Source: Hofstenia miamia (lineage: Eukaryota > Xenacoelomorpha > Acoela > Hofsteniidae). From it: a DNA stretch of 28,369 nt. Made by a program: the position numbers and the translations under genes. The stretch's first letter is position 1; each line of letters opens with the position of its first letter. The stretch is taken from contig CABFPE010000040.1 in the NCBI GenBank assembly GCA_900660155.1, positions 1,305,277 to 1,333,645 of the forward strand. Reading direction: 5' to 3'. Below are positions 9,121 through 19,196 of this stretch, in pieces. The notes below the pieces were generated by a model. That model did not search any database. It had not been told where the DNA came from and was given only the letters and a program-made list of their open reading frames with translations.

Positions 9121-10590
9121 GAGATTGTTCTCAGTACATGGACATTGGAATTCCTAATTGATTTATTGCATTCATTGTTCTTGTTATGATTGACAATTGC
9201 AATAAATGAATACTCACAGCCTGAACACTTCAGCTTATTATAGATCCTACATATAAACAGCCCTACATATAAATACAGATATATAACCCTATGTACATGT
9301 GAACAATCAATGAAGCTTGCTGAAGTCATATTTTAGACAATCCATAAAATAAGATAACTTTGCAACTACTCAAGTTTACAAACATTGCAAACATGTAAGA
9401 TATAATAGGGCTTGTAGGAACCTCATATGTATAATAGATCTTATTATTATACCATAAGAATTTGGATCTAAAACAGATAGAGAACCTAAGGCTAGCTATC
9501 CAGCTATTTGATGACATATTATATTTTCAGTGAATGAATCAATTGGAAAGCTAAAGGGATAAAAAATCCTATCTATATACCTAACATATGAGGACATTTA
9601 ATTACAGGCTACTGACTACACCATGTGATGAATGGCTGATTGTGCAGCTGCTCCAAAACTCCTTTAGCTGAATTTGGGGAACACCTGGGAACTGCTCATG
9701 TGCCTTTAGTTTGCATTATTAATCAAATCTGTCAAAAGTAATATACTTTATCATCTACTAATTCTGTTACATCACCTTCTAATAGAAAAGTGCAAACAGT
9801 TAAACAATTAACATGTACCTGTCTTTGTGATTTGTTTACATACTCTTTCTCTGCTAATGATTGCACAGCATCAAAATTTAATTAGCTTAGTGTTTCATTA
9901 ATCATTGCCAAAGGTTGGTACTTTTTATCAACATACGAAATCTTGAAACTGACATAGGGAACCTTGAGATCAACATAGCAAATCATTATGACAATATGAA
10001 CAAAAAATTTAGCATGAATGAGGTATACCTATCAATTACATCAAAAGAGAAATCAAAATTTAGTGTTAGCAGTTTCTTATTGAGATGTAATCTAGACTAA
10101 ATGATAAAATATTATACTTGATTTCATAAAAAAAACTAAGATAAATATTTTAATGTACATATAAGAAAATTTTCAATGACCCATCTAATGTTATTAATCT
10201 TCATACCTCATTACAATGTCATATAGTATTTGATAAGCCAGCAATCAATGCCAATTATATTAGTAACAAATAGATGTATGCAAACAAGTAAACATACAAA
10301 CTAAGTGGCCTCTGTAAATATAATTAAACCAACAAATCACTATAGAAACTAGTAAGTACATGTTTATGAATAAACACACAATGATTATACAATTTACATG
10401 ACATCACCTGTAGATGGCATTGCAAGACCCTTGTCAATATCCATGAGCTGGCAGGGGTCAAAGGTCAGATTGCTCTGTGCTTCAAGTCCCTTTTGTTATT
10501 ATCCTGGCCCAATTTTAGATGAATTTAATCTTGAGTATTTGGAGATTCACTATAAAGATAATCTTAATTATATTTATCTAAACTAAAAAA
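9121..10590. other. Intergenic DNA, possibly including decayed 5' parts of the neighbouring LINE
   Basis: Only short random-looking frames occur. A patch at 9250-9290 repeats ACATATAAA-type words. A less AT-rich patch at 10400-10510 may be transposon-derived, as it lies just before the first recognisable LINE codons. Neither can be assigned. Confidence 0.35.
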
Positions 10591-12960
10591 GCCTGAATTC
10601 TTAAAATTACAACTCAATTTAGCTCAAATTCAATTTTTTGTATCTCAGAAACTTGGTTAAACAATCCAGACCCTGAAAATTTTAATGTTTTTGCTAAAAT
10701 AGGGATAGCAGAGGTGATAGTTTTATGTTAATTGCACCAAAAGTTGTAAATACAATATGTAAAAAAGAATTTGAATCAGATCACTCTGTTTTTGAGTCAT
10801 TGTAGATCAAAATTAAATTACCTACTACTTCAAAAAATGAATTAATTAATGTTTCTTATAATCCAAATAAGAACTTTCTTGTAGAGTATATAGAGTTTAA
10901 ATGCAATGAAATTTCAGATATTCTTAACAATAACTGCTCACTAAACATATTAGGGGACTTTAACATAAACTATTTCAATATTTATGAAAAACATTCATTG
11001 AAAGAATTATATGAATAATTTAGAAAAAATCAACACTCAAACTCCCACACAAAAAACAACATTAAATGATTATTTTTATCCAATTTAGAAACTATATATA
11101 AGATGTATATTCTTGAATCCTTCAGTGATCATGCCCTCTGTATTTATATCAGTAAGATTCAAGTTAAGCTTTCTAAATTTAAAAAAAATTTATTCTATGG
11201 ATTTTAAAAACTATTCAGATGAATTAATAGAAAATTTACTTAAAAATTTTCAAATCAACTTTATTATTACTCTAAATTCTAGTTGCCACATGTTAATTAC
11301 ATTGTGGCACAGATCAATCAAGCCCTAAACAAAGTAGCACCACTAAAAACCCACTGAAATAATTACAAAAGATCAAAGAAATTAGTTACAGACTTTCACA
11401 CTTAAAATTCAGCTTTAAAACAATGTCAATTTTTTGAAAATTTATATTCTTCTAAACTGTTTCATTGGAAAATCAAAAGTGCTGAATAGTGACATTTCAG
11501 AAATTTATATTGATAATAAAAAATCTGATGATAAAAAAGGATACTAAGTAATTGAAATCAGATAGAATTAGGTAACATTCAATTAGAATCATTATTGTAC
11601 AAAATGTAGATGTTAATAAATTTTCAGGTTTCACTCATTTACATTTACTATTAAGAAATTTTTCATATATTGGTGACCATCTAGCATTTGCATTTAATAA
11701 ATGCACAGTTGAAAATGAATTTCCACAGAAAAAGGTAGATATAAAGCCATTGAATAAAAATGGAGATCCCTGTTTGTGAAAAACTATATACGGTAAACTC
11801 AATTACACACCTGTTTAGTAAGTTATTTGAAAAATTACATCACATTCAAATAAACTAATACATTGCGTCTGAAAATATTTTGTCATCTAAAAAATATGGT
11901 TTCTGAGCAAAACATAGTACAAGTGATGCAATTTTACTGAAAAAATATCCTCAATGTATTTTGAAATTTTGGCAATTAAACTAAAAATTATGAATTTCAA
12001 CAAAATTCAATTAATTTACTTTGTATCAATGAATAATATAACAGCTGAATATATTACAACTAATTGAGGAATTGAGGATGAGTGCCTCAAGACACAGTAT
12101 TAGGGCTAATTTTATTTGCAATATATGTAAATGACATTATGAAACACCTGAAATATAATGAAATATATCAATTTGTGGAAAATACTTGCCTCATAAATGA
12201 TGCATTCAGTGCTATGAAAAATTTACAAAGTGATATTGAAAATCTTTCTAACTATTTCATATCCAATCAACTAAAAATCAATATTGACAATGCAATTTGC
12301 TATATTCCCCCCAATCCCCATAAATTCTGTAAAAGAAATAACAAAAAAGATCAAATTAATTGTTAGCAGTATTCCAATAAAACAAAATGATCATGTTACA
12401 TATTTAGGTGTTGATATTTACAAAGATTTAAAATTTGATAAATTTCTCCTGAAAAACTTACAAAATGGCTTCTGGTATTTGACTCTTTTACCACCTAAGA
12501 AATTTAGGACCAGATTATCAAATTCAACTATTGCATGCATTTTGTTTATTGCAATTACTTTATTGTTCATTTATATTTATTAATTTTAATACATAAAGCT
12601 GCAATTTATTATCAAAAACATTTAATTGGTCATTAAAGGCATTAAATTTTGCATGTAAGCATGCCAGTGAGTACAGACGAAAGTATAGTATATTATCCCC
12701 ACTATATCAAGTAGAATTCCATGCAGCTTCAATTATATTTAGGCATAAATATGGCTGAGAATTACTTTTTTTTCTTGATAATTTCTTAAAAGTAAATACA
12801 TTATCACATAAATATATTTGCAGCATTATTTCTTAGTCTAGTTTTCATTCAGTAGCCTCAAATATATGGAATGATTTAGAAAATGAGATTAGAGTAGAAA
12901 AAAAGACACACACACAAATTTCTTATTATTATATATTTTATATTTAGTTTGAAAATTAAT
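10591..12960 (+). mobile_element. Decayed non-LTR retrotransposon (LINE; endonuclease plus reverse transcriptase, CR1/L2/Jockey-like)
   Basis: Coding landmarks lie in the correct order across three frames. The apurinic-type endonuclease shows CISETWLNN (from about 10637), LGDFN (10950-10964) and SDH (11124-11132); the last two are in frame with each other but separated by stops. The reverse transcriptase shows VPQDTVLGLILFAIYVNDI (from 12082), the remains of the FADDT box as FVENT (12172-12186) and a YLGV block near 12400. The C-terminal end has the SFHSVASNIWNDL block near 12845-12880. Many stops and frameshifts, including one near 12300-12340, make it a dead, old copy. The replacement of both catalytic Asp residues in the FADDT box confirms this. 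An (ATT)n tract just beyond (13000-13035) may be its tail. Confidence 0.85.
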
Positions 12961-12998
12961 TGTAAATTCTTAGCAAATATATTGTTTTTAATCTGGTT

Positions 12999-13036
12999 AT
13001 TGTTATTATTATTATTATTACTATTATTATTATTGT
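12999..13036. repeat. (TTA/ATT)n microsatellite
   Basis: ATT/TTA trinucleotides with two single-base interruptions. It lies directly beyond the last LINE codons and could be the simple-repeat tail that CR1/L2-type LINEs often carry. A short (AC)n run lies at 12905-12916. Confidence 0.8.
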
Positions 13037-13339
13037 GTGCAAGATTTTAAAGAGCAGCATAAATTCAATAGCAGATTCGTCTTCCATTCAGTGATCAAAT
13101 AAAAAACCAATACCGAAATATATGGACTGAGATGATGTTGGTTAACAGTACTTTTCCAAATTTATGAGAACATTGTAATGTATTATCTTCAGAAGAAAAT
13201 CGAAATCCCTTGTATTCTTCAAGAGATGCATCATCCAAAAATTCAATAGTATATCTTAGAAAGTATAACCTGATAGTGTCAATGTGTTCAGGTTTGAAGT
13301 TTTTATAATTATTTTAACTCGCTTGTTCCAAATTGAAAG

Positions 13340-13700
13340 TGTCTTAGACCTGTAAAATGAATCTAACCAGAGTTTTCGAGTACTTGGAATGCTAAAAACT
13401 CAAACTCAGATTAGCTTGAAAAACACAATTGGAAAAACTTGGAAGAACAATCAATACTTGAAGTTGAACTCAATCTAAAATCCATTTGAAAATACCATAA
13501 AATTTGAATTATTTTAAATTTCAATTGGTTTATCAATATTTTTTAGCTAACAAAATTCGGAATTATTGTAAAATATAGTGTTTTACTTGATCAAACTCGA
13601 AATTTTGTTCAAAAAATACTCAAACTTGAGCTCAAAGCGTAAAAACTCAAACTCGGACTTAGAAACTCCAACTCGACTCAAAAACCATAAATCTAACAAG
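13340..13700. repeat. Dispersed repeat rich in AACTC(A/G)AA words, copy A
   Basis: The segment contains many AACTC, CTCAAACTC and ACTTGA words and the 19-base string TTTTCGAGTACTTGGAATG (13373-13391). That string recurs exactly at 28268-28286, followed by similar text (GCTAAAAACTC versus GTTAAGAACTC). It is probably part of an interspersed repeat family whose ends are not visible. Confidence 0.5.
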
Positions 13701-13895
13701 TTTAGAACAGGCAGTTGGTTCAAACATCAAATTACTTGTGATCTGAAAAACATACATCTCTTTCTTAGTGTATCACATTGACTATAAATATTTTCATCAA
13801 GAGTACATTTTGGTATAAAACAATCACTTAGTATTAACACAATTACATCAGATTTCCCATAGTCATATAATTTAATTTACAATGTAATAAACGAC

Positions 13896-16031
13896 ATGTT
13901 TAATAGATGTTTGAGATTACGGTGGTCTTACTTTACCACCAATTTCATGCAAAGTATGTCAACTTTAAGTAAAGCTATAATTTTGCGTTTGAGAATAAAA
14001 TTTCACAAAGTGTTACGTTTGGTCACAATTTTTCTAAATGTGAATGCAGAGAAGTTAAATTATTCTAAAATATGTTTAACTCCTCAGTGTATCAATACTG
14101 CTGGCGAACTTCTGGAAAGCATGGCAATAGATGTAGATCCCTGTGAAAATTTTTATGAATATTCATGTGGAAATTGGAAGGAACATAATCAACTCTCTCC
14201 CTCTGAGCCAGAGAAATCGCCATTTAAAAATTTGGAGAAGAATAAAAACTTAGTGCTGATTAACATTGTTGAATCTTGGAAAACAGCCAATGACACTACA
14301 AGGCAAAAAGCTTATTCGTACTATGAGTCTTGCATGGATGACAATAGCGACGCTGATTCTCGTGGGAAGGATGCATTACTTAAATTGATTAAAGATTTGG
14401 GAAACACGTCTTTTTTAGGAGATGCTGCAGCAACAACGGCTGATGTAAGATATTCCTTAAACAGTATTTTTAATGAATATTTCCTTTCAGCCTTTATAAA
14501 TATTGAATCAAATATCTTCAATAGAACGAAGAATCAGATTGGAATATTAGCTAAAAGACCTCTTTTAGGACTAAATAATACCGTTACGCGCTCCATGTAT
14601 TTACAATTGATTAAGAGTACTTTAGTTAGTTTAGGATCTTCAATAAATGAACATGCTTTGTTAAATAAGATAAATAAAATGATAGATTTAGAGTTTGAGC
14701 TAGCAGAACTTATGTTGAAAACAATTGAAAAATGGCCCGATCAAGGTGCACATCTGAATAGATTAGAAATAGAATCAAAATATGACTTCTTCAATTGGAT
14801 GGATATTCTCGACAGTTCATTTGCATTAGCAGGGGTTTCTATAAGAGATAAAGAACAAATATTTGTAGATAAACCAAATTATTATAAAAAATTGAATGAT
14901 CATTTAAAGCAAGTGGATCCTGATGTTGTCCGTAACTACATTGTTTGGCAAGGAATTTTCCAAACAATGGAATGGTCAACAAGTGAAATTAGAAATTTTT
15001 TTTTGCTATTCAATTTTGCAATGTATAGTGAAAGTTCCGAATTACATTGGGTATCCTGTTTAGAAAATATTAAGAAAAATTCCCGACTAAGTTATGTTCT
15101 GGCTGTTGACTATATAAATCATTATGATTTCAATACATTGAAAACAAAAGAAAGAGAAATTAAAAGCATTGTCAAAATCATAAAAGAAACTTTTGAAGAG
15201 AAGATAGAACAATCGACTTGGCTTGATATTGAAGACAGTAAGCTAATATTAGAAAAACTTAAAGACCTAAAATATGCTAGCAGTATTCCAGAGCATTTTG
15301 GAAATGAATCACACTTCGAAAAACTGTTGGAAAATGTTACCTTAAGTTCTAGTTTATTCTTCAATAACAACATTGAACTAAATAAAGTTAATAAACTTGA
15401 CCATTTCAAATTATTGCACTCATCTGACCATTTTTATGAACATGAAATTCGGCATAACATTTTATTTAATTCAATATATATTTTACCTGAACAATTATTT
15501 ACACCTTATTACGATACAACAAGATCGTTTTCCTTAAAATTTGGTGGAATTGGTTTTGCTATTGCATATGAAATGGGACATGGTTTCAGAGAAGCTGGTT
15601 TACTAGTTGATAACAAAGGAAAGATAGGTTATTGGATTTCCTGGGAAGCAACTAAAATATTAGAGAATTTTCCAGAATGCTTCAATGAAACCCATTCGCT
15701 AAAATTGAGTAACCTTCAGAAAATGGCAGACTCCATCACTTTAGATATAGCTTTTAAGGCATACAAAAAATATGTAAAGAACCACAAAGAAACTCTCCAT
15801 TATCCAGGAATTAATATGACACACGACCAAATCTTTTTTCTTGGTTTCTCACAAACATTCTGTTCTTATGATTATAAAGAGACCATAATTAACCACAAGC
15901 CCACCGGGTTTTCTGCAAACATGTTTCATAGAATCCAAAGTAGCTTATCAAACAGCGATGCATTTGGTAAAGCATATAAATGTAAAAAGGGTTCTAAGAT
16001 GAATGCTGTCAAAAAATGTCAATTGTGGTAA
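13896..16031 (+). CDS. Neprilysin-like M13 peptidase homologue, probably catalytically dead (711 aa, single exon)
   Basis: M13 members are zinc ectopeptidases that trim small peptides. The N-terminal cysteine set is present (C60, C65, C83, C91 in ICLTPQC...DPCENFYEYSCGNW). The C-terminal hallmarks are FFLGFSQTFCS, SLSNSDAFGKAYKC.KGS.MN and the terminal CxxW (CQLW, 708-711). The active site is not kept. The HExxH box reads YEMGH (first His is Tyr558; Glu559 and His562 remain). The zinc-binding Glu of the ExxxD box is Gln608 (QKMAD, Asp612 kept). The NA(F/Y)Y substrate motif is unrecognisable, and the Arg after the HxPxxF segment is Ser673, though His667 remains. Hydrolysis is therefore unlikely; binding or scaffold roles, as proposed for inactive neprilysin-like proteins, are possible. 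The frame is intact over 2.1 kb, so it appears to be maintained. The start is uncertain: the first ~40 residues are basic, with only a weak hydrophobic stretch (39-50), so a spliced upstream signal exon is possible. Confidence 0.88.
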   Translation: MFNRCLRLRWSYFTTNFMQSMSTLSKAIILRLRIKFHKVLRLVTIFLNVNAEKLNYSKICLTPQCINTAGELLESMAIDVDPCENFYEYSCGNWKEHNQLSPSEPEKSPFKNLEKNKNLVLINIVESWKTANDTTRQKAYSYYESCMDDNSDADSRGKDALLKLIKDLGNTSFLGDAAATTADVRYSLNSIFNEYFLSAFINIESNIFNRTKNQIGILAKRPLLGLNNTVTRSMYLQLIKSTLVSLGSSINEHALLNKINKMIDLEFELAELMLKTIEKWPDQGAHLNRLEIESKYDFFNWMDILDSSFALAGVSIRDKEQIFVDKPNYYKKLNDHLKQVDPDVVRNYIVWQGIFQTMEWSTSEIRNFFLLFNFAMYSESSELHWVSCLENIKKNSRLSYVLAVDYINHYDFNTLKTKEREIKSIVKIIKETFEEKIEQSTWLDIEDSKLILEKLKDLKYASSIPEHFGNESHFEKLLENVTLSSSLFFNNNIELNKVNKLDHFKLLHSSDHFYEHEIRHNILFNSIYILPEQLFTPYYDTTRSFSLKFGGIGFAIAYEMGHGFREAGLLVDNKGKIGYWISWEATKILENFPECFNETHSLKLSNLQKMADSITLDIAFKAYKKYVKNHKETLHYPGINMTHDQIFFLGFSQTFCSYDYKETIINHKPTGFSANMFHRIQSSLSNSDAFGKAYKCKKGSKMNAVKKCQLW

Positions 16032-16080
16032 TCATAATTATTAAAATCAGGTGTTTATGCATATATTGTCAACTATGTTT

Positions 16081-16086
16081 AATAAA
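16081..16086 (+). terminator. Polyadenylation signal AATAAA of the M13 gene
   Basis: Canonical AATAAA 50 bases after the TAA stop (16029-16031), just before the minisatellite. Confidence 0.55.
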
Positions 16087-16124
16087 GTAAACTAAGTTAG
16101 TGTTTCACATCTTTTCTGTACTGA

Positions 16125-16455
16125 AATATGTTAATATACATGATTACAATTTCAAATAATGATGCTAAAAATTAACAAAAAACGTTTTTATTTATGATAA
16201 AATATATACATGTTTAAAATTTAAACAAATGATATCCCAAAAATTTACAGCAGAAAACAATTTTATTTATAATGAAATATATAAATGATAGCAATTTAAA
16301 ACTCATGATATCAAAAATTTACATAAATCGTTTTTAGTTACAATGAAATGTATAAATTACTGCAATTTAGCAAAATTATGTCAGAAATTTACAATAAAAA
16401 ACGTTTTTACTTACGATGAAGTATATAATTCATCTCATTTTAAAATCAGATGGCA
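16125..16455. repeat. Minisatellite, ~4.5 copies of a 70-74 bp unit
   Basis: Units start with TTA(A)CA and end (A)AAAAT or GAAAT: 16172-16244, 16245-16318, 16319-16388 and 16389 to about 16455, with a partial unit before 16172. Each contains an AACGTTTTTA-like word, ATGAAATATATAAA, GCAATTTAAA and ATGATATC-like words in the same order. Copies are clearly diverged, so it is old. Confidence 0.75.
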
Positions 16456-16720
16456 CACCGCCATCAATTTGTCAAAAAATAAAATTGTTTATGTTCTTTA
16501 AGAAAATGTAGGGCTCGCTAAAAAAATCGCACTTTCACAAATGAACTAAAGTAGAGCTGTTACAATATAATTCAAAATCAAGTCATTGACATTGCTAGCG
16601 CTGTTCTAATGAGAGGATTCAGTTTTTTGAATTTTTTAATTAGAACTAATTTATCGGCTTAAATATTTAAACGTGAAACAAAATTTAATCAATATTCATT
16701 AGACTTTAAAACATTCAAAG
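16456..16720. other. Intergenic DNA with no recognisable feature
   Basis: No coding frame, hairpin or repeat beyond background. Confidence 0.35.
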
Positions 16721-16734
16721 GGATGTGTGACTCA

Positions 16735-17070
16735 AAGCCGACCCAGAATGAACTGCACTTTTTCATCCAAACTTTATAAAAAAATGGATTTTCTGTACCA
16801 TCAATTTATCAGCATCTTACAACGGCTCATGGTGATTTTATCAGCCTCCATCGTACACAAGAGATTGTTAAGGACTTTAAAGATGGCGTTCGATGCGATC
16901 ATTTTAGAGTTCCGTCAGTGGTCAGCCTGTAACTTCTTCGTCTGATGAAAACGTCAATTGTGTTAAAGAGCTCATCGAAGAGGATTCGCACCTTCAACCT
17001 CATGGATCGATACGTCTTCAGAAACTTCAAAGCTCATCGACGAGGGAACGATGTTTCAAACAGTGCTGGA
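16735..17070 (+). pseudogene. Fossil N-terminal part of a mariner-type transposase
   Basis: A conceptual + strand frame reads FSVPSIYQHLTTAHGDF, then RTQEIVKDFKDGVRCDHF and, after a stop and a small frame adjustment, SSDENVNCVKELIEEDSHL. The order matches the helix-turn-helix region of mariner transposases: a helix, then W/F-x-x-x-F-K-x-G, a basic or proline stretch, then TDENV...V..L...D. Stops and the missing DDE catalytic domain make it a dead fragment. The family call is from motif order only. Confidence 0.45.
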
Positions 17071-17331
17071 GTTTCTGAAATGTACTTAGCTTTAAAATAG
17101 CGCGGTTTTTTTGGCGATTCCTATATTTATAAAACTATCTGAGAATAATATCGCAAAAAAGCCTTAATGTCTTTTCTAAGATAATCAAAACATGTGAAAT
17201 GTTAAAGATTTATTTATAAAAAAAGCTCACAACAAAGTTTGAAATCTTTCAGCGTAGTCCTCTTTATTTCAGTAATTTGAAATTCCATTATGGACTTCTT
17301 CAAAACAAGGTCAACATTGCATACTTTTTAA
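17071..17331. other. Intergenic DNA with no recognisable feature
   Basis: Nothing beyond short A- and T-runs is seen here. It ends at the target-site copy (17332-17339) of the hAT element. Confidence 0.35.
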
Positions 17332-17339
17332 ACGATATC

Positions 17340-17930
17340 CAGACACTGGAAATAATTTATTGAAATAAATTTTGAACCAAAAATAAATTATTTTTATTTT
17401 AAGAACAAAAAATAAATAATTGCAATTATTATTATTTTTTTTTGCAATTATTTTCAAAATTACGGCCGCACTTGCAAGCATACTCCCCTCTTTCAACTTC
17501 CGTAAAATAATGCTCAACGATCTGCTTATTCATTCGTGGAGGCATATTGATATGCTAGCACTCAAATTGTAAGTCCCAATGCTATACGCAATGCAGAACT
17601 GAATATTTCTAGTTGCGCCTGATTGGTTGGTTGTTTGCGACGCTGATGATGCAGTTTGCACAGCCGCCGCAGGTTGACCGCTAATGCACTGAATAACGTG
17701 AGAGCTAGCAACGAGCCTTGTCTGTAAACAAATAAATTGTGCCTCAGCGATAAAAATGCCAAATTCCCAGGCAGGCAAAAGAACCATATATTCAGTGACA
17801 GAAAAGCACAATTATTTTGAAATTATTTTTTCCCAAAAATAAATTATTTTTATTTTCTGTTGGTAAAATAAATTATTTCAATATTATTTATTGAAATTAT
17901 TTCAATAAAATTATTAATTTCCAGTGTCTG
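17340..17930. mobile_element. Non-autonomous hAT-type transposon, 591 bp, with 8-bp target duplication
   Basis: The element begins CAGACACTGGAAAT (17340-17353) and ends with its exact reverse complement (17917-17930). It is flanked by identical 8-bp direct repeats ACGATATC (17332-17339 and 17931-17938). A CAG...CTG terminus with an 8-bp duplication is the hallmark of the hAT superfamily. Both ends are followed inwards by AAATAATTT/AAATTATTT words that can pair. The centre (about 17460-17800) is much richer in G and C than the ends and than the neighbourhood, and has no intact gene. The exact target duplication suggests a younger insertion than its neighbours. Confidence 0.9.
17460..17805. other. 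GC-richer core of the hAT element, origin unknown
   Basis: This internal segment contains GACGCTGATGATGCAG, GCCGCCGC and GATTGGTTGG-type text unlike the AT-rich arms. It may be a leftover of the parent transposase gene or a captured fragment. Two overlapping minus-strand frames of 66 and 93 codons cover it, but neither shows a known motif. Confidence 0.4.
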
Positions 17931-17938
17931 ACGATATC

Positions 17939-18205
17939 CCATTGTTCAAATGTCAAATGTATCCAATCGTATCGTACACATTTTGCAAAATAGCATTAAG
18001 CGTTCATTAAATTGAAAAATGATTATGGTTATTAAAGTGATTCTTCACCATATATAGCTTGAGGTGAAAATGAATATCAAAACTATATAAATAAATTTAA
18101 ACATACGTATAATACTCAAACAATTAATCTAATTATTATATAAATTCATAATTGTTTATTATATTATAAAAACCCTTCAACAATCGTCAAATTAACTTTT
18201 ATACG
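17939..18205. other. AT-rich DNA between the hAT element and the Penelope 3' end
   Basis: No coding or RNA feature seen. The 3' boundary of the Penelope copy must fall in or near this interval. Confidence 0.35.
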
Positions 18206-18221
18206 AACATGCAGAGATATA

Positions 18222-18244
18222 TTTCGATTTACAGTCATCGTCAG
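18222..18244 (-). other. Possible decayed hammerhead-ribozyme core in the Penelope 3' region
   Basis: On the minus strand, just after the stop codon, CTGACGA (18238-18244) is followed 12 bases later by GAAA (18222-18225). This is the order and spacing of the two conserved hammerhead core strands (CUGANGA...GAAA). Penelope-like elements are known to carry hammerhead ribozymes. Pairing for stem II is poor here and the UH cleavage site was not located, so this would be a degenerate copy at best. Confidence 0.3.
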
Positions 18245-18246
18245 TT

Positions 18247-19160
18247 TTACAAATTATTCCCTCTAAATTTACTAGATTTTACAATAATAATTATAATTTT
18301 TTGAATTTTAAAAAGTGGCAAATTTAATTTATAAATATAGTCTTCTTTTGTGTTTAAACTTGGTTGCAATGATTTTATAAAGATACTCTCAATAATTTTT
18401 AAATTACTTGATCGTGACGTCTTATGTAATATTTTTGTTTCAAAGTTTTTTAAATGATTAGATATATTAGAACTGGTCTCATGTTCTTTAATTCTTCTTG
18501 ATAGTTGCCTACTAGAAAAACCAATATAATCTTCACCACAGGTGCATTTGATTTGATAAATTATATTTGACTTATTGGTTTTTTTAGTTGTAGATTTTAA
18601 TAGAAATTTTGTTCTTAGCTTATGATTGCTATATATAAATCCAACATTTTCTTTAATTATTGATATTTTTTTGAGTTCTTTGATCATGTTTTCGGTATGA
18701 AGTCCTCTATATTCGATCTTAAAACAATGTTCATAATTAGTTTGATTGTTTTTTGATCTTTTGTTTTTAATTAAAATGTCTTCTAATGATTTCTTAATAT
18801 GTCGATCTATGAAATTATTTGGATATTCATTCTTCTTTAATTCGATCTTAAGTTTTCCTATTTCTTGGTTAATTGTTCTATATGTGCTGCAACTGTCAAA
18901 TATTCGATGAATGTAACCTTTAATTAATGATATTTTGTAATTTAAAGGCGTATTTGAATTGTAGTTCAATAACAATCCTGTGTCTGTTGGTTTATAATAG
19001 ATTCCAGTTTCAAATTTGTTATCTTTTCTAATTATTTGTATATTCAAAAAATGAAATTTGTTCTTAGTTTCAATCTCTTTTGTAAATTGAATACTCTTGC
19101 CAATTAAATTCAATTTTGTAAGTATGTTTTCTGATGCTTCTTCATCTTTTACTAATGCAA

Positions 19161-19196
<36 letters not shown>

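Noticed and set aside
9093..9517. Two minus-strand frames of 78 and 63 codons
   Set aside because: No recognisable features; the first overlaps a dispersed repeat. Chance frames are likely.
12082..12583. Two overlapping + frames as independent genes
   Set aside because: They are adjacent, frame-shifted pieces of the same decayed LINE reverse transcriptase.
15122..15409. 95-codon minus-strand frame within the M13 gene
   Set aside because: Antisense shadow of a strongly supported coding region; Ser/Leu/Phe-rich as expected of a complement.
17530..17811. Minus-strand frames of 93 and 66 codons
   Set aside because: They overlap each other in different frames inside the hAT element core and have no domain. 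Kept only as a note on the GC-richer core.
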